From Rheinheimera sp. (GTDB lineage Bacteria; Pseudomonadota; Gammaproteobacteria; Enterobacterales; Alteromonadaceae), in the NCBI GenBank assembly GCA_003482455.1, contig DMYW01000059.1, forward strand, positions 1 through 64,000: DNA of 64,000 nt. Reading direction: 5' to 3'. Shown here piece after piece: positions 7,512 through 16,555 of this stretch; position 1 is the first letter of the stretch; every line of letters begins with the position of its first letter. The notes below the pieces were generated by a model. It worked only from the letters and a program-made list of their open reading frames with translations. It had not been told where the DNA came from and searched no databases. Both the position numbers and the translations under genes were made by a program.

Positions 7512-10064
7512 GTGATCAGACTCAGTAAAGGTATCCTGGCTTGTGTGACAAGCCTGTTTATTGCCTTCAACGCGCTGGCGGTAACGCCTTCGCCCGCCAT
7601 GATTGAGCAGTTCAAGCAATTGCCGCCAGAACAACAACAACAGTTGGCGGCGCAATATGGCATCGACTTAAGCCAGATCTCCAATGCCGGCGCGCAAGGT
7701 GCGCAGGCGCAAACTCCAGTGGAACAACTGACGCCAACCCCACGCGCAGTCGCGTCTGCCATCGCCAAAACCGACGATGACGAAGACGGCAAGTTGGCCC
7801 GCTTTGGCACCAAGATGTTTGATGCCAGCATCAGCACCTTTGCCCCGGTGAACAACATGCCGGTGCCGGATGACTATGTGCTGGGCGCGGATGACACCTT
7901 AAACATTCAGCTGTACGGCAAAGAAACTAGCTCGCAGGCGCTAGTGATCGACCGCGATGGCACTGTGCAATTGGATGGGGTAGGGCCGGTGCAACTGGCG
8001 GGCTTAACTTTTGCCGAGGCCAGCAACGTCATCAAAGGTAAAATTGCTGAAGCAAAAATCGGTGTTGAAGCGGCTGTCTCAATGGGCAAACTGCGCACCA
8101 TCAATATCTTCATTGCCGGCGAAGCCAAATTCCCTGGCATGTATGCCGTATCAGCAATGACGACGGTCACTCAAGCGCTGTTTGTCGCCGGTGGCGTCTC
8201 GGACATTGGTAGCCTTCGCGATATCCGTATCAACCGTGGCAACAAACAAGTCGGTTCATTTGACCTGTATGAGTTGCTGCTTAGCGGTAACAACCAAGGT
8301 GACATCCACTTAAAACATGGTGATGTATTGTTTGTCGCGCCGGTCAAAGCCCAAGTCACAGTCACTGGGTTAGTCAATCGCCCAGCCGTGTATGAATTAA
8401 AAGGCGCGGAGTCGGTACAAGAAGTGCTGAAAATGGCCGGCGGCAACAAGGCCAATGCCCATTTAAAAGCAGTGGCGCTGGAGCGCGTCAACCGCGATAA
8501 CTTAAAAGACTTACGCACCTTAGATTTAACCGCCGGCAATGACTTGCAAGTCACCTTGCAAGACGGCGATGTGCTGAACTTCAGCGGCATTTCTAACCGC
8601 GTCGAAAACGAAGTGGTGCTCGCAGGTGCTGTGGTGCGTCCAGGCCGTTATGCGTATCGCACCGGCATGCAGTTATCGGACCTCATTAAAGGCGTGTGGG
8701 CTGACTTGTTGCCAACTGTCGATTTAGATTACGCCTTAGTGGTGCGTGAGAAAAACGCCAAAGGCGATGTGCAAGTGATTCAAGTGAACTTGGCCGAAGT
8801 ACTGGGCTTGTCGACCAATGTGACAGGCAAACGCGCTTTTGTACTGCAACCGCGTGACGTGGTGCTGGTATTCCACTACACCGAAGAAGAAAACGTACAA
8901 AAACAAGACGAGTCTTTGTTTAACGGCGCTTTTAAAGCGGTGTTTTCTAATGGCAAGTTTTTGGCTAAATCCAATACCATGTCGCGCAAACAACTGCTGC
9001 GCCCCATCATCGACCGCTTAAAACGCCAATCCAACACCGACAGCCCACTGGATGTAGTGGCTGTGACTGGTCAGGTTAAAATTCCTGGCGAATACCCGAT
9101 CGGCAGCAACACGACGGTAAGCCAAATTCTTACTGCGGCTGGTGGCGTGACTGATGCAGCCTTTATGGAGCGCGCAGAACTAAGCCGCTACCAAGGTTTT
9201 AACGAAACAGACGCCAAATTTGATATTAAAAATATCAGCGTTAACTTAGCCCAAGTGTTTAATAAACAAGCCGAAGACATAGTGCTGCAAAGCCGCGACC
9301 GCATTAACGTGTTCGCCAAGCCTGAATGGGCGGAAGAACGCACTGTGACTATTGGCGGCGAAGTCCGTTTCCCAGGCACCTACCAAGTCTCCCGCGGTGA
9401 AAAACTGTCGGAATTAATTGCCCGCGCCGGCGGTTTTACCGAAGACGCCTTCCCATTTGGCGCTGTGTTTACCCGTGAAAAAGTGCGTGAGCGCGAGCAA
9501 GTTCAGTTCAACCGTTTATTGCAACAACTGCGCTCAGACATAGCCGCAAAAGCAGTGAGTAGCACTGGTAATGCAGGTGTTACAGTGAATCCAGAACAAA
9601 GCATGGGCCTATTAAAACAATTAGAGTCCACCGAAATGGTTGGCCGTTTGACCATCAACATGACACAAATTGAAGCCGGCAATCCTGAATTTGATGTGGT
9701 GCTAGAACAAGGCGACCGTCTAGTCGTACCGCGTAAAACACGCTCGGTCACCGTGATTGGTGAAGTGCAATACCCAGGCAGCCACTCGTTTGATGGCAAA
9801 CTAAGTGTGAAAGACTATTTGGCACTAGCCGGTAACCCACGCAAACGCGCTGACGAAGACCGCGTCTACGTGATCCGCGCCGATGGCTCGGTGGTGATGC
9901 CAAGCAGTGGTTTGTTTGCGATGAATACTGCTGAAGTTGTCCCAGGCGATACCATCGTTGTACCACTGGATGTTGAGTACAAGGATAGTTTGAGTTTATG
10001 GGGCCAAGTAACGCAGATCGCGTACCAAGCTGCAATTGCGATTGCTGCAGTGAATAGTTTGTGA
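7512..10064 (+). CDS. Long Wza-like outer-membrane polysaccharide exporter with SLBB repeats
   Basis: Outer-membrane polysaccharide export protein of about 850 aa, over twice the length of E. coli Wza. A Sec signal peptide ends near FNALA. A Gln-rich segment follows, then the poly-export domain (DDYVLGADDTLNI, about residues 118-200), then several SLBB-type beta-grasp repeats recognisable by recurring G(E/Q)V..PG.Y motifs. The C-terminus is a hydrophobic/amphipathic helix suitable for an alpha-helical barrel. The GTG at 7512 was chosen: GGAGAG lies 5-10 nt upstream, and the signal peptide then begins properly. A longer reading from TTG 7452 has no ribosome site. The typical Wza lipobox is not evident. 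This is the first gene after the ops site. Confidence 0.85.
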   Translation: MIRLSKGILACVTSLFIAFNALAVTPSPAMIEQFKQLPPEQQQQLAAQYGIDLSQISNAGAQGAQAQTPVEQLTPTPRAVASAIAKTDDDEDGKLARFGTKMFDASISTFAPVNNMPVPDDYVLGADDTLNIQLYGKETSSQALVIDRDGTVQLDGVGPVQLAGLTFAEASNVIKGKIAEAKIGVEAAVSMGKLRTINIFIAGEAKFPGMYAVSAMTTVTQALFVAGGVSDIGSLRDIRINRGNKQVGSFDLYELLLSGNNQGDIHLKHGDVLFVAPVKAQVTVTGLVNRPAVYELKGAESVQEVLKMAGGNKANAHLKAVALERVNRDNLKDLRTLDLTAGNDLQVTLQDGDVLNFSGISNRVENEVVLAGAVVRPGRYAYRTGMQLSDLIKGVWADLLPTVDLDYALVVREKNAKGDVQVIQVNLAEVLGLSTNVTGKRAFVLQPRDVVLVFHYTEEENVQKQDESLFNGAFKAVFSNGKFLAKSNTMSRKQLLRPIIDRLKRQSNTDSPLDVVAVTGQVKIPGEYPIGSNTTVSQILTAAGGVTDAAFMERAELSRYQGFNETDAKFDIKNISVNLAQVFNKQAEDIVLQSRDRINVFAKPEWAEERTVTIGGEVRFPGTYQVSRGEKLSELIARAGGFTEDAFPFGAVFTREKVREREQVQFNRLLQQLRSDIAAKAVSSTGNAGVTVNPEQSMGLLKQLESTEMVGRLTINMTQIEAGNPEFDVVLEQGDRLVVPRKTRSVTVIGEVQYPGSHSFDGKLSVKDYLALAGNPRKRADEDRVYVIRADGSVVMPSSGLFAMNTAEVVPGDTIVVPLDVEYKDSLSLWGQVTQIAYQAAIAIAAVNSL

Positions 10065-10071
10065 GAAGTGC

Positions 10072-10980
10072 ATGATGAATGATAGCAATACATTAAATGT
10101 CAATGAAACGACAAGCTATTTAAAAGCGAAACGAGCTCAATTATTCTTTATTCCCCTAGTCGTAAGTATATTTGTTGCTGCTATAACACTTACTATTCCC
10201 AATAGATTTTTATCTGAAGCGACGCTCTATCCTATGATCGAAAGTAATATGCCAGCTGGTGCTACTTTAGGTGGGCTTGCAGCGTTAGCTGGTGTGAACA
10301 TGAGAATGAATGGCGGAGCAGATAAAGCAGCGTTAGCTCTAGAGATTCTTGACTCCAAGGAGTATATAGGACGCTTTATCGAAAACCATCAGATCAAGGT
10401 TGAGCTTTTCGCCATAGAAAAATGGGATGCGAAGAGGAAAGAAGCACTAATTGATCCTGACATCTATGATGAGAAGTCGAAAAAATGGGTTCGGAACGTT
10501 TCTGAACCCTATCAAATAGAACCTTCAATTCAGGAAGCTGTTGAGAAATTTAAGGACAGTTTTAAGATTGCATCTGATAAATTATCCGGAACGGTGAAAA
10601 TATCATTTGAAAGCCGCTCTCCTGATTTTTCAAAAAAAGTACTTGACCTTATTATAATTGATCTCAATTCATACATACGTGATATTGATGTAAATGATAT
10701 TGCGAAGAATATAGTTTTCTTAAAGGAGAAAGTTAATTCTGCAGAGTCTTCTGAACTAAAAGTTAATTTATATAAGCTTCTAGAAGAACAGATAAAGAGA
10801 GAAATGTTAACGAAAAATGCAGAGAATTATGTTTTTCGCGTTATTGATAAACCTGTTTCTCCAGAGCTTAAAAATGGTCCAAAACGAGCGATAATTGTTA
10901 TCGTGTTCTATATATTATCGTTGTTTTTAACTATTTTGTTTTTTGCAGTGAAAGGGATTAAAAATAACAATGCTCATTGA
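10072..10980 (+). CDS. Wzz-family chain-length determinant protein
   Basis: Inner-membrane polysaccharide co-polymerase (302 aa). One N-terminal transmembrane segment (about residues 24-43) is followed by a large periplasmic region with coiled-coil character and a second transmembrane segment near the C-terminus, preceded by PVSPELKNGPKRA, the usual Pro-rich approach. There is no cytoplasmic tyrosine kinase domain, so it is Wzz-like rather than Wzc-like. It begins 7 bp after the exporter and overlaps the next gene by 11 bp. Base composition changes abruptly here: this is the first AT-rich gene. ATG 10072 or 10075 could be the start. Confidence 0.8.
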   Translation: MMNDSNTLNVNETTSYLKAKRAQLFFIPLVVSIFVAAITLTIPNRFLSEATLYPMIESNMPAGATLGGLAALAGVNMRMNGGADKAALALEILDSKEYIGRFIENHQIKVELFAIEKWDAKRKEALIDPDIYDEKSKKWVRNVSEPYQIEPSIQEAVEKFKDSFKIASDKLSGTVKISFESRSPDFSKKVLDLIIIDLNSYIRDIDVNDIAKNIVFLKEKVNSAESSELKVNLYKLLEEQIKREMLTKNAENYVFRVIDKPVSPELKNGPKRAIIVIVFYILSLFLTILFFAVKGIKNNNAH

Positions 10981-12205
10981 TGTGTTTAAACTGCTAAGCT
11001 CATCAGTTTATAGAATATTAGTATCCTTTTTCTCGACAGCAATATTGGCTCAGCAACTAGGAGCCGAACAAAGGGGGGACTTCGCATTAATTATTTCATA
11101 CGCAAGTCTTATATCTATTGTGAGCAGTCTTGGCGCGCCAAATTTTTTTAGCGTTAATGTAGCGTCAGGAAAAATTGATAAATACGATGTAGCTGGTATT
11201 GTAAAGTATTTTGGTTGGTTTTTTGTTTTTCTAACGGCAGGGTTTTGTTCGATATTAGTTTATTGCAAAGAATTAGATTTCTTGACTGGAATTGTATTCT
11301 TTGTTTTATGCTTATCTATGTTGATTAATACAAATGTCAGAGAGATTTTAAAAGCAAGATCAAAGTTTGGTCGCGTTGCTAAAAGTATTGCGTTAGAGGT
11401 TACAGTAGTACTTATTGGATTTGTGTCATTAATAAGTCACTTGAATGTGTTCAATGCAATTGTCATCTCCTTGATGGCAAGCCTCGTATCAACAATATAC
11501 ATGTTTAAAACATTTAACTACAAAGATATTATAGAAACGCTTAGTGTAAATAAATATCCAAAAATTAATGGTATTAAAAGTTTTACGTTAATATCGATAT
11601 TGTCTTGTGTATCTCTCCAGGCACCAGTTGTAATGCTTGAGATTTTTGATGTTAAAAAAAGCGAAATTGGAGTTTTTGCCGTTTGTTATGCTTTGATTAT
11701 GCAGCTAGAGGTTTTGCCAACAATATTAGCAAACGTAGTTCAGACTAAGTATCTTTCGAAAACTAATAAAGTTCCTTTACACATTGTAATTAGATTCTTC
11801 ACAACTGTATTTGCATGTATAGCAGCCTTTACCATTTTGTTAGTTCATTTATTGTACTTTCCTTTGATAGGCAATAGCTATGAAAATGCAACTCTTATAT
11901 ATGCAGTTTTGACCATATCATCTATTATTGGTTTCCCAATATCGCTAATAAATATAAAATTCTACTCAGCAGAAAGTCTTAATCGAGTGACTGTTCCTTT
12001 GTTCCTAAGAACTTCTGTTTTGCTTATTGCTATTGCTGCATTAGTTCCTAAATTTGGAGTTTTGGGTGTGTGTTATGCTTTGATTATATCGAAGTTTAGT
12101 CGGTCTTTTACGACAATTAACGCATACTTAAAAGACTCCAAATTGAGATGGTTTGATATGTTTCCTCAATTTAATGATTATAATGAGTTTAGAAAAATAA
12201 GATGA
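10970..12205 (+). CDS. Wzx-type oligosaccharide flippase
   Basis: Polytopic inner-membrane protein (411 aa) with about 10-12 hydrophobic segments spread along its length. The N-terminal pattern LAQQLGAEQRGDFALI is typical of the MATE/MOP polysaccharide transporter family. It should flip undecaprenyl-linked repeat units to the periplasm for the Wzy polymerase encoded two genes later. It overlaps wzz by 11 bp and the next glycosyltransferase by 4 bp (ATGA), so it is translationally coupled. AT-rich. Confidence 0.82.
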   Translation: MLIDVFKLLSSSVYRILVSFFSTAILAQQLGAEQRGDFALIISYASLISIVSSLGAPNFFSVNVASGKIDKYDVAGIVKYFGWFFVFLTAGFCSILVYCKELDFLTGIVFFVLCLSMLINTNVREILKARSKFGRVAKSIALEVTVVLIGFVSLISHLNVFNAIVISLMASLVSTIYMFKTFNYKDIIETLSVNKYPKINGIKSFTLISILSCVSLQAPVVMLEIFDVKKSEIGVFAVCYALIMQLEVLPTILANVVQTKYLSKTNKVPLHIVIRFFTTVFACIAAFTILLVHLLYFPLIGNSYENATLIYAVLTISSIIGFPISLINIKFYSAESLNRVTVPLFLRTSVLLIAIAALVPKFGVLGVCYALIISKFSRSFTTINAYLKDSKLRWFDMFPQFNDYNEFRKIR

Positions 12206-13299
12206 AGATTCTATATGCGAGCTATAGTGTACTTCCTAGCAAAAGTGCGAATAGCGTGCACGTGAGTAAAATGTCTGATGCACTTTATTTAAATGGTCAT
12301 GTTGTGAATCTTTGTGGCCTAACTAAGGATATATGTTCAAACAAATATGTTCGTAGCTTTTACTCAATCAGTGAAGAAGTTCGCATATCAAGATGGTTTA
12401 GAATCCCAGGATTAAAAAATCTGGATTATTTGATCTTTCTTTTATTTAGATATATTTCATTTAGACCTGAGTTGATCTACACCAGATCTGTGTTTATAGC
12501 AAAATTCTTTTCTCTCTTTGGTACTAAAGTTATATTGGAGCTTCATTCAGAGTTGTTTGATAGTGATGTTAAAAGTATCTACAGCATAAAAAGGTCAAAA
12601 ATAGTAAGAATTGTCACGATATCAACGGCTTTGAAAAAAAGAATAATGGAGCAGCTGCATTTTCTACCCAAAGATGTGTTCTGTGTAGAGCACGACGGGG
12701 TTCCCACAAGTTTTCTTAATATAGACGCTGTTTCAACCAAACTAAAAAATTCTGTTGGCTACATTGGGAGCTTGAATCCAGGTAAAGGTGTTGAGTTTCT
12801 ATGCAGTTTAGCGCATCAGCTTCCCGATGTAGAGTTCCATATCATCGGAGGAAATATTAATCAGATTAGCGAATTGAAGAAGAAATTCAACAGTGACAAT
12901 ATTCATTTTCACGGTCATCTGCCAACGAATGAAGCACAACGGAAGATGAGGGAGATGATGATATTAGTTATGCCTTATATGAAAACTGTCAACGGACAGA
13001 ACTCAAAAATTGATATTTCAAAGTGGATGAGCCCCCTTAAGCTTTTTGAATATTTAGCGAGTGGAATTCCTATCGTAACATCTGATCTTCCAGTAATCCG
13101 TGAAGTTGTTGACAGCGATACGGTATTTTTTGCAGAGCCCGATAGTTTAGAAAGCTGGACAGGCACTATAAGAACGGTCTTAAATGACTACTCCGCAGCC
13201 TCTGATAAAGCGACTAAGGGTAAAGACATTGTCTCCTATTATACGTGGGAAGCCCGTTGCTCTCGGATTATAGAGCAAGTGCGCTCTTTAGAGGTATAG
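12202..13299 (+). CDS. Glycosyltransferase family 4 protein
   Basis: GT-B fold glycosyltransferase (365 aa). The N-terminal acceptor domain starts ILYASYSVLPSKSANSVHV. The C-terminal donor domain has GYIGSLNPGKGVEFL and the nucleotide-sugar binding segment SPLKLFEYLASGIPIVTSD, with the conserved E. It should act on the cytoplasmic face to extend the lipid-linked repeat unit. The sugar donor cannot be deduced. It overlaps wzx by 4 bp and is AT-rich like its neighbours. Confidence 0.82.
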   Translation: MKILYASYSVLPSKSANSVHVSKMSDALYLNGHVVNLCGLTKDICSNKYVRSFYSISEEVRISRWFRIPGLKNLDYLIFLLFRYISFRPELIYTRSVFIAKFFSLFGTKVILELHSELFDSDVKSIYSIKRSKIVRIVTISTALKKRIMEQLHFLPKDVFCVEHDGVPTSFLNIDAVSTKLKNSVGYIGSLNPGKGVEFLCSLAHQLPDVEFHIIGGNINQISELKKKFNSDNIHFHGHLPTNEAQRKMREMMILVMPYMKTVNGQNSKIDISKWMSPLKLFEYLASGIPIVTSDLPVIREVVDSDTVFFAEPDSLESWTGTIRTVLNDYSAASDKATKGKDIVSYYTWEARCSRIIEQVRSLEV

Positions 13300-13301
13300 C
13301 T

Positions 13302-14459
13302 GTGGACTATTTGGTTCAGAATGTTAGGTCGGGGATTCTTACTTGCCTTCTTTTTGTTGTTTTTATTAGTGGAACAATTCCAAGTAATTTAGCTATTACA
13401 TCGTTAATCGTAGCTGCGCTTTTTATGGCACCTTTCGGTGGAACATACAGGATCAACTACAGATTCATACTTTACATTTCAATACTTTTTCTCACCTTTT
13501 TCTATTTTTACTACCGTGGTGTATTTGTCTATGCAGCTGCTGAAGATGAAATATCACAGTCAGTAAAATCAAGGTTAACGTGGTCACTTTTCTATATTCC
13601 AGCATTCTTTTTTATTGCAGTATTCTACAGAAACGTGTCAGTAGCAGCCGTCAGGCATACGTTGATTATATTCGTTGGTTTCTGGTATTTACAGACCTTT
13701 GTAAGCTATGCGACGGGTGAATATTTTGACATTTGGAAAATTTTAGGATTCCGGGAGCAGAAAGCGGAAGCGTATTTCATTAAAGGCATCGATCTAGGAT
13801 TTAAATTGTGGCGGCCGACAAGTTTCCTAAATGAGCCTGGTACATATGCTTCAATAGTGTTCTTGCTTTTGGTTGCAGATTATATTAACTGTGAATATAG
13901 AATTACAAAGACGCATCTGTTTACACTTAGTTCTTTTATTCTCAGTATGTCCGGGTTTGGATTTGCACTTGCTGTTGTCTTCAGCCTTGGAGTTGTATTG
14001 TCGAAAAAGCAGGCTTCTGCTGGTAAATCAATCTTCACTACGTTTGCTTTTTTAGTTGTCTGCTGTATAGCATATTTATATTATGATTTTAGATCTGGGT
14101 TTGGAGACAGGGCTGCTGGTTTTGAGTTTAGGTTTGTTCTAATAGCAAAATATGCAACGGGAACATTGCAAGAGTTAATCTTTGGTCATTCATTAGACGA
14201 TACTATAATAGCGGCTGGTAAGTTTGGAATAATGGATGCATTTGTAGAAGATCTCAGTTTTGCATTCTATCTCAACTACCACTTTGGGATAATCGGATTT
14301 TTCCTAATGATTTTCTACCTGCTTATGTTTTCAAACTACAAAAGCTCCGTATTTCTTATTTTATTCTTGTTTCCAAAAATTCACATTGGTGCCTATGCTC
14401 TATGGATGATTATTTCCATAATAAAAGTGAATCAGATAATACCGCGAATATTGAAATGA
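13302..14459 (+). CDS. Wzy-like O-antigen/polysaccharide polymerase
   Basis: Polytopic membrane protein (about 385 aa) with roughly ten hydrophobic segments and a larger loop containing RPTSFLNEPGTYASIV, reminiscent of the O-antigen ligase/polymerase family's periplasmic region. It is predicted to polymerise repeat units exported by Wzx. A GTG at 13302 follows GAGGT at 6-7 nt and begins 2 bp after the preceding stop. The longer reading from 13245 would overlap the glycosyltransferase by 55 bp without a ribosome site. Wzy proteins are poorly conserved, so the call rests on topology and position between Wzx and other assembly genes. Confidence 0.72.
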   Translation: MDYLVQNVRSGILTCLLFVVFISGTIPSNLAITSLIVAALFMAPFGGTYRINYRFILYISILFLTFFYFYYRGVFVYAAAEDEISQSVKSRLTWSLFYIPAFFFIAVFYRNVSVAAVRHTLIIFVGFWYLQTFVSYATGEYFDIWKILGFREQKAEAYFIKGIDLGFKLWRPTSFLNEPGTYASIVFLLLVADYINCEYRITKTHLFTLSSFILSMSGFGFALAVVFSLGVVLSKKQASAGKSIFTTFAFLVVCCIAYLYYDFRSGFGDRAAGFEFRFVLIAKYATGTLQELIFGHSLDDTIIAAGKFGIMDAFVEDLSFAFYLNYHFGIIGFFLMIFYLLMFSNYKSSVFLILFLFPKIHIGAYALWMIISIIKVNQIIPRILK

Positions 14460-15550
14460 AAATTGTTTTTGTAGAGAACGGTTTTTTGCCAGGTGGCGCT
14501 CAAAATGTACTCCGACAATTTTTTAACATGGTGAGCGTATCTGACATAAAAACATCAATTCTTAGTCTAAGACCACCTCATCGTAGTTTCGATGAATCGA
14601 ATTATTCTGGTGTCGTATGTTATCCCGAAAAAAGACTCGGTAAATTCTCTGAGATCTTATACGCCTACAAATACTTTAATAGCGAAAAGCCAGATGTTTT
14701 GTTTTGCACATCATCAAACGTATTTTGGGTGGTTTATATATCTTTGTTTTTCACTAAATTAAATACTAAAATATTTTTTAGATATCCAACAACGCCTTCA
14801 CTTGAAATGAAAGATAAGAACATGCCGAAGATGTTTGGCCTGTTGCTTAAGTGTACTAATTTTATCTTACTTAAAAGCAAGCGCGTTCGCTTGATTGCAC
14901 AGACCGAAGAAATAGCTAGAGATATAGCGTCGTATTACAAAGTTGATGCGCGTAAGATTGATGTTATACACAACCCAATTGATACGGATTATATTTTAGA
15001 GAAATCTTGTGCTGAATCTAAAATTATAATCGACAAGACCGCACTAAATATACTTTTCTTAGGGAGAGTACGATATGCAAAAGGACTTGATTTTCTTTTG
15101 CATGCTTTGGAACTCGCAAATGGATCGGGTCTAAAATTTGTTCTCCATGTAGTTGGGGACTTTGATGTATCAGATCCATACTACAAAATGTGTATTGAGC
15201 TGATTGATAAATACAAACTACGAGATTCTGTTGTATTATACGGGCATTTGGAAAATCCATTTGCAGAAATAAAAGCATGTGACTTGTTTGTATTACCTTC
15301 CAGAAGGGAAGGGTTGCCTAATGTTTTGTTAGAATGTCTTTTGTTTGGGAAGAAAATTGTCTCAACCAATTGCGTTCCGGTCATTGAAAGAATACTTTCT
15401 TGTAATCCTGATTACATCGTTGAATTCGGCGATATTGGTAGTTTGTCTTCTAAGATTATAAACCATAGGGCGCTCTCTAGCCCCAAGTTCGGAAATTACA
15501 AACCCGTGCAACCTGAGGAATTTATTCGATTTTTGAAAGGTTTTCAGTAA
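14456..15550 (+). CDS. Glycosyltransferase family 4 protein
   Basis: GT-B glycosyltransferase (about 364 aa). The N-terminus KIVFVENGFLPGGAQNVL carries the GGA(Q/E) signature of GT4 acceptor domains. The donor domain has LFLGRVRYAKGLDFLL and the E-x7-E type segment SRREGLPNVLLECLLFGKKIVSTN. The start at 14456 gives an ATGA overlap with the polymerase. Upstream in-frame ATG 14402 would only add residues unlike the family. AT-rich cassette gene. Donor and linkage unknown. Confidence 0.82.
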   Translation: MKIVFVENGFLPGGAQNVLRQFFNMVSVSDIKTSILSLRPPHRSFDESNYSGVVCYPEKRLGKFSEILYAYKYFNSEKPDVLFCTSSNVFWVVYISLFFTKLNTKIFFRYPTTPSLEMKDKNMPKMFGLLLKCTNFILLKSKRVRLIAQTEEIARDIASYYKVDARKIDVIHNPIDTDYILEKSCAESKIIIDKTALNILFLGRVRYAKGLDFLLHALELANGSGLKFVLHVVGDFDVSDPYYKMCIELIDKYKLRDSVVLYGHLENPFAEIKACDLFVLPSRREGLPNVLLECLLFGKKIVSTNCVPVIERILSCNPDYIVEFGDIGSLSSKIINHRALSSPKFGNYKPVQPEEFIRFLKGFQ

Positions 15551-16555
15551 ATGGCTTTTTATGTGATTGGACCCAAGAACTCGTCATATGGATTGGGTGG
15601 TATTACAATTCTATTTGAAGATTTTTGTAGAGTCATGGACGAAAGTTCAACTGAGTACGTGTTAATTGATTCAAATCCTAGGAACTACACTTCTAAGTCT
15701 CAATTGTTTTTAAGATTTATGAAGCTAGTTTTTTCACTACGAAGTGATGATAGAGTGATGCTTCACGCAACTGCAACGCAATTAGTAGTATTTGGTTTTG
15801 TTTTGGCGCTTGTTTCTCAGCTAGTAGGGTGTGCCTTTGTAATTAGAAAGTTTGCAGGAAGTTTTGATGAGTACTATTTGAAGTCAAATAAGATAGTGAA
15901 AGCTATCATTGATTTTGTATTGAGAAAAGCAAATATAGTATATTTCGAAACAATTAAGTTAGTCGATTTTTTTGGACAGAAATACGACAACGTTCGATAC
16001 TTTCCAAATGTACGTCCTTCAACCTCAAAACGTACGTCTGTCGCACTTGGCGATCCTATTAAAATTGTTTTTCTTTCCCAAGTACGAATCGATAAAGGCG
16101 TTGTCGATTTAATTGAATCAATCAAAAGTTTCCCTAATTTTCATCTAGATATCTATGGAAAGATAATAGACAACGATGTGTTGTCTTTAGAATCCGAACA
16201 AGTCGTATTTAAAGGGCAGATTGATAATTCAGAAGTGTATGACGTGCTTTCATGTTATAACATTTTTGTTTTGCCAACCTATTTCAAGGGAGAGGGCTAC
16301 CCCGGGGCTATAATTGAAGCAATGATGGTAGGGCTCCCTATTATTGCTTCGAACTGGGGTGGTATTGCTGAAATGGGGGATAGTATCACTTTGGTAGAGC
16401 CAAAGAACGTCAAACAAATTTCTGCTGCGCTCAGCACTGTTGTATTAAATTATTCAGAAACTAGAAGGTTTACTCTCGAAGAAAGTATTCGCTATAACAG
16501 TGACTTTGTCAGTTCTGCCGTTCTTAAGGAGGTCAAAGAAATTGGCTCTAGATAG
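15551..16555 (+). CDS. Glycosyltransferase family 4 protein
   Basis: 334-aa glycosyltransferase. Near the N-terminus, KNSSYGLGGITILFEDF fits the GT4 acceptor-domain glycine loop. The donor domain contains VFLSQVRIDKGVVDLI and the conserved YFKGEGYPGAIIEAMMVGLPII segment split around the catalytic E. The ATG abuts the preceding stop directly. It precedes a CapK-like ligase that overlaps its end. Sugar specificity unknown. Confidence 0.8.
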   Translation: MAFYVIGPKNSSYGLGGITILFEDFCRVMDESSTEYVLIDSNPRNYTSKSQLFLRFMKLVFSLRSDDRVMLHATATQLVVFGFVLALVSQLVGCAFVIRKFAGSFDEYYLKSNKIVKAIIDFVLRKANIVYFETIKLVDFFGQKYDNVRYFPNVRPSTSKRTSVALGDPIKIVFLSQVRIDKGVVDLIESIKSFPNFHLDIYGKIIDNDVLSLESEQVVFKGQIDNSEVYDVLSCYNIFVLPTYFKGEGYPGAIIEAMMVGLPIIASNWGGIAEMGDSITLVEPKNVKQISAALSTVVLNYSETRRFTLEESIRYNSDFVSSAVLKEVKEIGSR